DNA of 64,000 bases from Caballeronia hypogeia (GTDB taxonomy: Bacteria; Pseudomonadota; Gammaproteobacteria; Burkholderiales; Burkholderiaceae): contig NZ_FCOA02000023.1 of assembly GCF_001544875.2 (NCBI RefSeq), positions 62,001 to 126,000 on the forward strand. The letters run 5' to 3'. A model generated the notes under the pieces. It was not told the DNA's origin, searched no databases, and saw nothing but the letters and a program-made list of their open reading frames with translations. Each line of letters starts with the position of its first letter. The stretch's first letter is position 1. Positions 16,616 through 23,847 of the stretch are shown here, piece by piece. The position numbers and the translations under genes were made by a program.

Positions 16616-17319
16616 ATGAAGGGTGTTTCAACTGTCATTGAGTGGCACGACGAGCAGGCCTCGCCTCGCGACCGCAAAGCTGCTCTTGGACAGGTCTTGC
16701 GGCACCGGATTCTCACTATGAAGTTGGCGCCGGGCTCGACCTTGGACGAACTCGCAATCACTGAGGAGTTCGGTCTTTCGCGGCCTCCAGTGCGGGAGTT
16801 GATGCACCAGATGTCTGCAGAGGGGTACATCGAACTTCAGGCGAATCGTGCTCCTCGTGTCGCATCGATGGACTACAAGCGATTGCGCGATTACTTCCCG
16901 GCTGCACCGCTCGTTTTCATATCCACGGTCAAGCTGGCAGCTGAGCATGCGACGCGAGCGGGCGTCGAACATTTGAAAGCAATTCACGACAGTTTCGAAC
17001 GGCTGTGAATGACAAAAACGCTGACGACGCTTTGTTGCGAAACGTGGAATTCCTGTCGTCAATCGGAGAGATGGCACAAAACCCTTATCTCGCTCCAAGT
17101 TTGCGCCGTTTGCTGATTGACCATGCCAGGCTCGGAAAAGTGTTCTTCCGGCCACGCAACGAGCAGATGGTCCGCAACCTTTCGGAGGCGGTGCAGCGGC
17201 ATGAAGCAATCATCGAAGCTATTGAACAGCGTGATTCTGAACGGGCCTCAGAAGCGGTGAACGAGCTTCTTCAGACATCGCGTCAACACCTGGCTTCGTA
17301 TGTGCTCCTGAAGGAATAA
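16616..17319 (+). pseudogene. GntR regulator (FCD type) interrupted by a frame break
   Basis: Two overlapping frames together make one GntR regulator. The first (16616-17008) holds the winged helix (QVLRHRILTMKLAPGSTLDELAI, then FGLSRPPVRELMHQMSAEGYIEL) and the start of the effector domain. The second (17005-17319) supplies the rest of the FCD domain (AQNPYLAPSLRRLL and RHEAIIEAIEQRD). The frames join if one base is inserted near 17005, giving a normal total of about 234 residues. Causes may be a one-base deletion, a sequencing error, or translational re-initiation at the GTG at 17005 with both halves made separately. A working copy would probably control the epimerase/dehydrogenase genes. 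Confidence 0.65.
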
Positions 17320-17399
17320 GCGTGCCGTTGGAGTTCTAGTCAGCAGGCCAAGTCAGCGACTTGTTTTGAATCGAGATTCCTTATCAAAGAGAGATTGAA

Positions 17400-18899
17400 A
17401 TGAGCGATTTGCTTTCCAAGAGCGAATACCAGAAAGTTGCGCGAGAGCTGAAGCTCCCGACCTCCGCCGTTATCAACGGGGAGTTGCGTGGCGCTGCATC
17501 GGGCGAGACGTTCGCGACCCTGAACCCGGCAACTGGCGAGCATCTGGCTGACATCCCGGCCTGTTCGAAAGAAGACGTCGACGCGGCTGTGAGTAGCGCA
17601 CGGGCAGCATTCAACGACGGGCGCTGGTCCAAGCTCCATCCGGCTGAGCGCAAGCGCGCAATTCTCCGCCTGGCCGACCTCATCGAGCAGAACACGGTCG
17701 AGCTTTCGGTGATGGAGAGCCTCGATGCAGGCAAGACGATATTCGATTGCCAGACGGTCGACGTGCCTGAGACGGTTAACGTGCTTCGCTGGCACGCCGA
17801 AGCTATCGACAAGATTTACGACCAGGTCTCTCCCGCCTCGGACCATCACATTTCGATGATTGTCCGCGAGCCCGTTGGTGTCGTAGGACTTGTCTTGCCT
17901 TGGAACTTCCCTCTCCTCATGTTAGCTTGGAAGATTGGCCCATCGCTCGCGGCCGGGTGCTCGCTGGTTGTGAAGCCGGCGGTGGAGACTTCGCTCACCG
18001 CGATGCGCGTCGCTGCGCTCGCTCTTGAGGCAGGCATTCCTGCAGGTGTTTTCAATGTCGTGACCGGCAGCGGCCGTGCGGTGGGCGAGCCGATTGGGCG
18101 TCACCCGGACATCGACATGGTGTCCTTCACCGGGTCGACAGCGACCGGTAGAAAGTTCCTCGCTTATTCCTCGGATAGCAACCTCAAGGAAGTCGTGCTC
18201 GAGATGGGCGGGAAGAATCCGTGCGTTGTCATGTCTGACATCACGGACGTCGACGACGTCGCCGCTCATATCGTTAACGGCGCTCTCTGGAACATGGGCG
18301 AAAACTGCTCCGCCATCTCTCGGCTCGTCGTCCATCGTGACATCAAAGCGCAGTTGCTTTCCAAGATTTCGGAGCTCGCTGCCGAGTGGCGAGTTGGCGA
18401 CCCGTTGGACCCCGAGAACCGAGTTGGGCCTTTGGTCTCGAAGCAGCACTTCGAGAAGGTCCAATCCTATCTTTCCAGTGATGGAAAGGTTATCTACGGT
18501 GGTGAGACGAGCGAAGGTCGTTTCGTACATCCGACCATCATCGAGGTTGAGAGCAATGACACGAAGCTTGCTCGCGAAGAAATCTTCGGGCCAGTCCTCG
18601 TGGTTATCACGGTCGATAGCCTGAAGGAAGCCGTCGACGTCGCCAACGACACCGAGTATGGACTCGCAGCGTCCGTTTTTGCCGGGAATGGGAAACGCGC
18701 CCTGCGCGCCGCGCGGGCAATTCGCGCGGGCACGGTTACCGTGAACTCGTTTGGGGAAGGCGATATCACGACCCCGTTCGGTGGCTACAAGCAATCTGGT
18801 TTCGGCGGGCGTGACAACTCCTTGCATGCGCACGACCAGTACACCCAGCTCAAGACCATCTGGCTCGACCTCACCGATGGCGACTCGGACGAAGTCTGA
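17400..18899 (+). CDS. NAD(P)-dependent aldehyde dehydrogenase
   Basis: 499 residues. Catalytic Cys303 is in GENCSAISR and Glu268 in EMGGKNP; the cofactor motif FTGSTATGRK is near 240. The closest pattern is the PuuC / gamma-aminobutyraldehyde dehydrogenase group. In a hydroxyproline-type route this step oxidises alpha-ketoglutarate semialdehyde to alpha-ketoglutarate, which feeds the TCA cycle. Its place at the end of a cluster containing a DapA-family lyase, an FAD oxidase and an epimerase supports that, but PuuC-like dehydrogenases accept many amino-aldehydes. The start ATG at 17400 has GAGAG upstream. Confidence 0.88.
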   Translation: MSDLLSKSEYQKVARELKLPTSAVINGELRGAASGETFATLNPATGEHLADIPACSKEDVDAAVSSARAAFNDGRWSKLHPAERKRAILRLADLIEQNTVELSVMESLDAGKTIFDCQTVDVPETVNVLRWHAEAIDKIYDQVSPASDHHISMIVREPVGVVGLVLPWNFPLLMLAWKIGPSLAAGCSLVVKPAVETSLTAMRVAALALEAGIPAGVFNVVTGSGRAVGEPIGRHPDIDMVSFTGSTATGRKFLAYSSDSNLKEVVLEMGGKNPCVVMSDITDVDDVAAHIVNGALWNMGENCSAISRLVVHRDIKAQLLSKISELAAEWRVGDPLDPENRVGPLVSKQHFEKVQSYLSSDGKVIYGGETSEGRFVHPTIIEVESNDTKLAREEIFGPVLVVITVDSLKEAVDVANDTEYGLAASVFAGNGKRALRAARAIRAGTVTVNSFGEGDITTPFGGYKQSGFGGRDNSLHAHDQYTQLKTIWLDLTDGDSDEV

Positions 18900-18923
18900 C
18901 CGTGAGAACACTCCGGTGCTCCT

Positions 18924-18955
18924 CGCTCGCGGGAGCCCCGGGGCGCGCGGTTTTT
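18924..18955 (+). terminator. Possible terminator after the aldehyde dehydrogenase
   Basis: CGCTCGC (18924-18930) can pair with GCGCGCG (about 18943-18949) with one mismatch, followed by a run of five T. The stem is weak. Confidence 0.35.
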
Positions 18956-18984
18956 ACAGTTAGAAGAAGAGCGTCGAAGACCCA

Positions 18985-19140
18985 CGATGAAACTGCCAAC
19001 AGAGAAAGCGAAGGGCTATCGACGCCTTCGCTAACCACGCTTGTGGAGCTTGAAGCGGCTACCCGGTACACAAGCTTCACAAAAGCTGCGGCTGCAGCGC
19101 GCATCACGTTCACGTTGCCGATACATTCGAAGCTGCGGTC
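18985..19140 (+). pseudogene. Possible remnant of a LysR helix-turn-helix
   Basis: After a frame change near 19025 the plus strand reads SLTTLVELEAATRYTSFTKA, then AAAARITF. This resembles the start of GcvA-type LysR regulators (a LxALxAFEAAARxxSFTRAAxEL pattern). No effector domain follows. This is a weak call from pattern alone. Confidence 0.3.
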
Positions 19141-19141
19141 C

Positions 19142-19276
19142 TCACTCCCAAGTGGTCATCTCGACGATGACCTGCTGGGTGCGCTTGTCGTAGTCTTTCG
19201 GATTCGTGCAGTCGGTCGCACCCTTTCTAGGCCATGCGCCCCTAGCTCGGTACCGAGTCTGCGCGGGTGAAGGCAT
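19142..19276 (-). CDS. Small ORF of 44 residues, unknown
   Basis: A short minus-strand frame from the ATG at 19276. It ends ATDCTNPKDYDKRTQQ then VIVEMTTWE, a composition that looks like real protein rather than noise and could equally be the C-terminal tail of a lost gene. No family recognised and no clear ribosome site. Confidence 0.25.
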   Translation of the reverse strand: MPSPAQTRYRARGAWPRKGATDCTNPKDYDKRTQQVIVEMTTWE

Positions 19277-19373
19277 ACACCACGTTCGTTGCCCGACTTA
19301 TCGAAGACGCAAATTGTGAGACTTGCGGCCCGTCCGTCGTTGTTTCAAACGCCAGCCCGAGAAGCAGATGCGA

Positions 19374-19398
19374 AGAAGCCCGCTCGAGGCGGGCTTCT
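19374..19398 (-). terminator. Terminator of the full-length HU gene
   Basis: AGAAGCCCGC (19374-19383), 5-base loop, GCGGGCTTCT (19389-19398), 21 bp past the HU stop codon. It is nearly identical to 4909-4932. Confidence 0.75.
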
Positions 19399-19418
19399 GA
19401 CCAGTTCAAGCAGCAACT

Positions 19419-19877
19419 TTAGGCAGCTGCGTCCTTCAACTTCTTCAGAGCGCGCACCTTGAGCTTCACGCTGGCGGGCTTGGCATCAAACCAGCGCTCC
19501 TGACCCGTGAACGGGTCCTTGCCGAAGCGACGCTTCTTTGCTTCCACTTTTTGCGCGTTGATTTTGAGCAGGCCGGACAGCGTAAACTCGCCCAAGCCCT
19601 TCTTGTTCACAGCACCCAGAATCGTGTCCTCGAGCGCTGCCAACACAGCTTTCGCTTGCTTCGGTTCGACGCCGGCTTGCGTAGCCACGTGAGCCACGAG
19701 CGACGCTTTGGTGAACGTGTCTTTCACCGGCTTGAGCGTTGCGCCCGCAACAGCCTTCTTTGCCGGAGCGGTCTTGGTTGCAGCGACCTTCTTGGGCGCG
19801 GCGGCTTTCTTTGCAGCCACAGCCTTCTTCGCGACTACGGCCTTCTTGGCCGGTGCAGCAGCTTTCTTCGTTGCCAT
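19419..19877 (-). CDS. HU-family histone-like protein with Lys/Ala-rich N-terminal extension
   Basis: 152 residues. Residues 1-55 are PAKKA-type repeats rich in Lys and Ala, like a eukaryotic H1 tail. Residues 58-152 are a standard HU/IHF fold with the DNA-binding arm GKDPFTGQERW and a basic C-terminal end. Proteins of this architecture are typical of Burkholderiaceae and bind DNA non-specifically, shaping the nucleoid. The gene is flanked by a terminator, and its minus-strand promoter must lie within 19878-20130. It is the intact parent-type copy of the rearranged gene at 4954-5307. Confidence 0.9.
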   Translation of the reverse strand: MATKKAAAPAKKAVVAKKAVAAKKAAAPKKVAATKTAPAKKAVAGATLKPVKDTFTKASLVAHVATQAGVEPKQAKAVLAALEDTILGAVNKKGLGEFTLSGLLKINAQKVEAKKRRFGKDPFTGQERWFDAKPASVKLKVRALKKLKDAAA

Positions 19878-20137
19878 TGAGGCTCTCCTGAAATTGAACG
19901 CTGCTTAAGACGAAGCACCCCGGGTGTGTGAAGCACTCGACACATGCGTCGTCTTAAGCTGTCGGCAAGCGTAGCAGCCGGTTTCGCAATGCGCAATTGG
20001 ATAGGGTCTCAAAACAAAGCACTTCTCGCATTCTTTTCTTCAAAAACAACGCTTGTACCTCAGTTCTTGCGGGAAAGCGGTCGGGTGACGTGGTCTGAGA
20101 GGGGTTCATCTCTCGGAGGCAGGTGGGGCGGAAGGCC

Positions 20138-20533
20138 TCAAGCTCGCGGGCATTGCGATTCAATAGCGGAGCTCGCCGAGCACGAGCCATTCGACAGCGT
20201 CGGCGCTGTATTCTGTTGGCCATTCTCGGCCGAGCCTCTCCATTGCTCGCAAGAGCTCTCCATCAGGTTAACTTCGTGGTGAATTCCGTCGTCGGGCGCA
20301 TCAACAGCGAATCCAACGCGCAGGGCCTCCACAACGGTCTGCGCGCAAGCCAATCCGTCGAGCGACCGACGGAGTCGTTCGCGCATCTCGTCTCGCAAGC
20401 CTAGCTCTCTTGCGACCAACTCAATTCCGGCCGTCGCATCGGCGAGCAAAATGTCGGCGAGTTGGCCGACTTTCGTCGTCGCTGCGCTTGGTCGCTGGCG
20501 CTCGGGTCTCGTGTAGTTGTCGACTTGGTCCAT
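20138..20533 (-). CDS. Hypothetical protein
   Basis: 131 residues from the ATG at 20533. Residues 15-75 look like a real helical segment (for example ADILLADATAGIELVARELG). The C-terminal 35 residues run through the block that is rearranged relative to 5254-5334, so they may be out of the original frame. No family recognised. Confidence 0.35.
   Translation of the reverse strand: MDQVDNYTRPERQRPSAATTKVGQLADILLADATAGIELVARELGLRDEMRERLRRSLDGLACAQTVVEALRVGFAVDAPDDGIHHEVNLMESSCEQWRGSAENGQQNTAPTLSNGSCSASSAIESQCPRA
20165..20250. repeat. Block shared with 5254-5334, with an inverted 31-bp segment
   Basis: Bases 20165-20195 are the reverse complement of 5254-5284 at 30 of 31 positions. The adjoining bases from about 20203 match 5287-5334 in direct orientation (both contain CTGTTGGCCATTC and CTCCATTGCT). 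A short internal inversion therefore separates the two copies. Confidence 0.7.
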
Positions 20534-20575
20534 GCGTCCTTGTAGGCACGCCGGTTTATTCGCCACGCCGTCCAA

Positions 20576-20802
20576 GTCACGGACGGTGGTCCGAAGGGCA
20601 TTGGACAGACTCAGCTTCGCAGCACGCGGATTTCAATATTTCGAGAACGAGGGACCAAAGCACGGGACGACGGTCTCGGTGTGGCAACACACCATCGCAC
20701 GTGACCGTCGCTCGTTATTCTTGCTGCTTTCAACTTCGCACAGCATCCCACTTGGCGTAGCCCTCCCTTGACGGGTGCGAGTCCAGCGTCGTTTGGAATT
20801 TT
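20576..20802. other. Short intergenic stretch
   Basis: Several frames are open on both strands but none has protein-like composition or a ribosome site. No element was recognised. Confidence 0.35.
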
Positions 20803-21039
20803 GTGGACAAGATGATGGGGCAAGTCCAGAAGAATGCAGACGAAGCCGCGGCAGTTGCTCGTGTCGCGGAAGCCGCCCGGGCGGTGCAAACCGCGTCAAG
20901 CGCACTGGAAGAGCATTTCAAAGCAGAGAGGACGGAGGCGCCGACGCTGCAACTGGCCCGGCTTGCTGCAGCGATGAGCGAGCTTCAGAAAGCGCGAGAT
21001 GAATTTGATGCTCTTCTCGCGTTCAAGCGCTCGCCGTAA
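20803..21039 (+). CDS. Small hypothetical coiled-coil protein
   Basis: 78 residues from a GTG (or 75 from the ATG at 20812). The sequence is helical with heptad-like spacing, for example ARVAEAARAVQTASSALEEH and LARLAAAMSELQKARDEFDA, which suggests a coiled coil. No known family. No strong ribosome site. Confidence 0.4.
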   Translation: MDKMMGQVQKNADEAAAVARVAEAARAVQTASSALEEHFKAERTEAPTLQLARLAAAMSELQKARDEFDALLAFKRSP

Positions 21040-21466
21040 CCGAGCCAAGCCAGCGCTTTCGACGAGGTGCCGGGATGCCTCGTGATAGTGTATTCGCCAA
21101 GAGGAGCCAGGCGTTCAACAATCGCTCGGACTGAGAGCGGAGAGTCGCTTTGAGGAAGCCTCAAGCACGCTGGTCGTCAAACCGGTCGCTGTCCGTCTGT
21201 TCACCCAGAGTCTTCAGTTGTATCCGAGGATTGCAGCGCCATCGGTGTCCGGACGCTCGTCGATGCTTCGGGACATGAGTGCGGCTGGACCAAGCAGAAG
21301 TTTGCGGTAGAAGCTCAGTTCCGTGTCCGCGGTTTCGCGAATCGGGTTCAATTGAACGTTGATGGGCGGACGACTGCGGCGGAGTTTCGATGCGAAAAGC
21401 GAAGCCATGACTAAGAGTCTTTCGGTAGGTTAGATTCGGTTACGAGTTTGCGGGGCACGTGGCCCG
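21040..21466. other. Intergenic stretch with a small minus-strand ORF
   Basis: It holds a possible 64-residue minus-strand frame (21214-21408; it begins MASLFASKLRRSRPPI) without a clear ribosome site. It could be a small protein or chance. Nothing else was seen. Confidence 0.3.
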
Positions 21467-22276
21467 TTATCGAACGCTCCAAGTCGCCTGCCGTTTGTCA
21501 AAGAAAGCAGCAAATCCCTCTCTGGCTTCCTCTGTCGTGCGTACTCGCGCAATGGTGCTTACCGTCTCCGCGATAACGTCTGGCCCAATCTGTCTTTCTG
21601 CCACCGAGGCGAAGAGCTCTTTGATTTCCTGCAACGCGGTGGGGCCGTTGCCGAGCATGTCAGCGAGAACGGCCTCGACCTGCATGTCGAGTTCGTCCGG
21701 CCGGCACACGTGATGGACGAGTCCTGTAGTCTTCGCTTCCCCTGCCTGGATGCGAGTCGCCGTCAGCGCGAGCCTTCTTGCTTCGCGCACACCAACTGCT
21801 TCAATAAGGTACGGTCCGATGACTGCCGGCAAAATTCCGAATCGAGCTTCCGCAACAGCGAAAGTCGCCTGCTCGCTGGCAACAACAACGTCGCAAACAC
21901 ACACCAGCCCGACACCGCCGCCAAATGCGCCACCTTGAACCCGCCCGATAATCGGCTTCGGGCATTGGTGGAATGCGCTCATCATGGCGGCGAATCGCTC
22001 AGCGTCGGCCCGATTTTCATCGGGGGTGTTGGCACTGGCACGCTTCATCCAGTTGATGTCCGCGCCTGCGCAGAACACCTTGCCGCCGGAGGCAAGAACC
22101 AGAACCCGGACGTCAGAGCGATTGGCCATTTGGCGGACGCATGCGGTCAACTCTGCAATCATCTCTTCATCGAAAGCGTTGTAGACATCGGGCCGTTCTA
22201 GCTGGACGGTGGCCACGCCGCGCTCATCGACACGACACTGAATGTTTTTGAATGGGGCAGCGGACTCAACGCTCAT
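21467..22276 (-). CDS. Enoyl-CoA hydratase/isomerase family protein, methylglutaconyl-CoA hydratase-like
   Basis: 269 residues from the ATG at 22276, which has GGAAGAG seven bases upstream; the frame extends further but without such a site. The crotonase fold is clear: KVFCAGADINWM (67-77) and GGAFGGGVGL (115-124) form the oxyanion hole, and Glu143 in AEARFGILPAVIGPY is in the catalytic region. This pattern is closest to methylglutaconyl-CoA hydratases of leucine/isovalerate breakdown, but no other leucine-degradation gene is nearby. It may instead act on another unsaturated acyl-CoA. Its promoter region contains a palindrome of the TetR-operator type. Confidence 0.82.
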   Translation of the reverse strand: MSVESAAPFKNIQCRVDERGVATVQLERPDVYNAFDEEMIAELTACVRQMANRSDVRVLVLASGGKVFCAGADINWMKRASANTPDENRADAERFAAMMSAFHQCPKPIIGRVQGGAFGGGVGLVCVCDVVVASEQATFAVAEARFGILPAVIGPYLIEAVGVREARRLALTATRIQAGEAKTTGLVHHVCRPDELDMQVEAVLADMLGNGPTALQEIKELFASVAERQIGPDVIAETVSTIARVRTTEEAREGFAAFFDKRQATWSVR

Positions 22277-22386
22277 TGGGAGACTCTTCCAGCGGATGTG
22301 GGACATGGGACCGCTTAGAATCGTTCTTTGCTTACAAGCCAAAGCACAGATTCGGCGCCCGTCGGACCATGGCGGTCAATTGACAG

Positions 22387-22408
22387 ACCGTCCGGTCGGT
22401 TAATTATA
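22387..22408 (-). promoter_or_regulatory. Promoter with TetR-type operator before the enoyl-CoA hydratase gene
   Basis: The minus strand reads TATAAT within 22401-22408, immediately followed by ACCGACCGGACGGT (22387-22400), an imperfect dyad ACCG-N-CCGG-N-CGGT placed where it would block transcription. A further perfect palindrome GTCAATTGAC lies at 22375-22384. No tetR gene is adjacent. Confidence 0.5.
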
Positions 22409-22508
22409 TACTGGTCGTTGCCCGGTCGTCGAGAAAATTTCGGCATAGCTCCTGTATCGGTCCGGGTCTGGTAATCCAGCCCGAACGGAAGCTTCGGCGA
22501 GGAAGTGT

Positions 22509-22536
22509 TTGACAAGGAAAGATAGGGGTTTATACT
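22509..22536 (+). promoter_or_regulatory. Strong sigma-70 promoter of the candidate sRNA
   Basis: TTGACA at 22509-22514, 16-bp spacer, TATACT at 22531-22536. The -35 box is perfect and the -10 box is one base from consensus. No protein gene starts on this strand for over 1.2 kb. Confidence 0.7.
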
Positions 22537-22541
22537 AACCC

Positions 22542-22601
22542 ATGTCTCCTCCATGTCTCCGATATGGATTCAGCCCGCACCAATCGTGTGGGCTTTTTCT
22601 T
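22542..22601 (+). ncRNA. Candidate small RNA, about 58 nt
   Basis: The predicted transcript starts about 6-7 bases after the -10 box and ends in a hairpin, AGCCCGCAC (22572-22580), loop CAATC, GTGTGGGCT (22586-22594), followed by TTTTCTTTT. The 5' part holds two copies of CCATGTCTCC (22540-22549 and 22551-22560), whose CUCC/CUCCUCC core is complementary to Shine-Dalgarno sequences. Such C-rich single-stranded motifs are used by known anti-SD sRNAs. The hairpin and T-run point along the plus strand, so this is not the terminator of the convergent LysR gene. Confidence 0.55.
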
Positions 22602-22634
22602 TTGGTGAAGCCGAAGTTTGGCCCCTTCACGAAT

Positions 22635-23537
22635 TCATCCCGGCGTGCTTCTGGTCCCGTGCTTCGCGAGCTCCCTCGTTAATTGCTCGACGAGCACTCT
22701 CAGCGCTTGTGAGCTTGCATTGCTCGCAGATGTCATCAAGCAGACTCCCACTGATACTTCGGGCTCCACCGGGACTACGTTTCTGTGGTCGCCCGCATGC
22801 GAATAGGCCGTGTACTCGTCGATGATGGTGAATCCAACGCCGCTTTCCACCAAAGCTCGGGCGAGGTAGTACGTTTTCACCTCTATCATAGGGGTCAGTT
22901 CCCGGCCCATAACCGCCACTGCAGCGGAGACGCGAGCGCCGAGCGGGTCCTCTGGGTCCAGGGCTATCCAGTTGGGGAAGTCGAGGTCTGAGAGTTGGAC
23001 CATCGTCTCTTCTATGTCGTGGGTTCGAGAGTCGAACAGCACTGCTCGCGCGCGCCCGAGTTCCTCTATCGTGATACCGGGCGTGACGGGCGGTTCGAAC
23101 GCGACCGCGACATCAATCTCCTGAGCGAGCAGAAGCGCCGCCAGTGTCTCGTTGTTCTCAGTGCGGATATTTATCGAAACATCCGGGCACTGTTTCATGA
23201 ACGACGCGATTACTCGCGGCACGAGGCCCAAACCCAAACTGGGTATGCAACCAACTCGCAGCAACCCGCCGGGATGAGCGGACAGGTTGCGCGCTAGATG
23301 CCTCACCCTTTCAAGACTCTGGTGCAGGGTCTTTGTTTCTTGGAAGAGCAAGGTGGCTTCGGGCGTCGGCTTCAAGCCGCTGGGAAGGCGCTTGAACAGT
23401 TCGACCCCGAGGCTCTGTTCAGCTTGCGCCAGCATTTTGCTCGCGGCGGGCTGCGATATGTGAAGCAGCGCCGCGGCACCGGAAAGCGAGCCGGCCTGCA
23501 TCACTGCGTGGAAGACCTCAATGTGGCGCAAGCGCAT
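22635..23537 (-). CDS. LysR-family regulator
   Basis: 300 residues. The N-terminal helix-turn-helix (LRHIEVFHAVMQAGSLSGAA, then HISQPAASKMLAQAEQSLG) is typical. The effector domain begins near residue 90 (GGLLRVGCIPSLG). It is divergently transcribed from the D-amino-acid dehydrogenase at 23848, so it probably regulates that gene in response to a D-amino acid or related compound (inference from gene order). Confidence 0.88.
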   Translation of the reverse strand: MRLRHIEVFHAVMQAGSLSGAAALLHISQPAASKMLAQAEQSLGVELFKRLPSGLKPTPEATLLFQETKTLHQSLERVRHLARNLSAHPGGLLRVGCIPSLGLGLVPRVIASFMKQCPDVSINIRTENNETLAALLLAQEIDVAVAFEPPVTPGITIEELGRARAVLFDSRTHDIEETMVQLSDLDFPNWIALDPEDPLGARVSAAVAVMGRELTPMIEVKTYYLARALVESGVGFTIIDEYTAYSHAGDHRNVVPVEPEVSVGVCLMTSASNASSQALRVLVEQLTRELAKHGTRSTPG

Positions 23538-23847
23538 ATCGGTGCATCAAAATATTGTGGACATAAACCATGCGTCGCCGAATCGGCGGTGCGCGCTTAA
23601 GCACCGCTGGTCTCACTGCGCGGCGTTCGGTCAGATTACCCCAGCGAGCTACCTCGCATGAATTTTTTCGCCCGCGACGGCGCGGGTGTATCCGAACCTG
23701 CGCATGCCCTTAACCCCCCGTTATACCGCCCAGCGTTTTCTCAATTGCGGCCACCAAGCCTCGTTCTCATACTGATTGAGGGCCAGTCAAAGCTGGTCTT
23801 CGTCATGGGCCGAGACGACAGTCGGCGACCTTCGAAGCGAAAAGCAG
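23538..23847. promoter_or_regulatory. Divergent promoter region, about 310 bp
   Basis: It lies between the LysR gene and the dehydrogenase gene and must hold both promoters. No clear -10/-35 pair or LysR box could be assigned by eye. Confidence 0.4.

Noticed and set aside
17322..17345. A partial match to the 39-bp element before the aldehyde dehydrogenase (TGCCG then TAGTC)
   Set aside because: The middle does not match and the spacing is off by one base.
20410..20771. Overlapping plus-strand frames between the hypothetical genes
   Set aside because: They are rich in Arg and Ser, lack ribosome sites and look like non-coding read-through.
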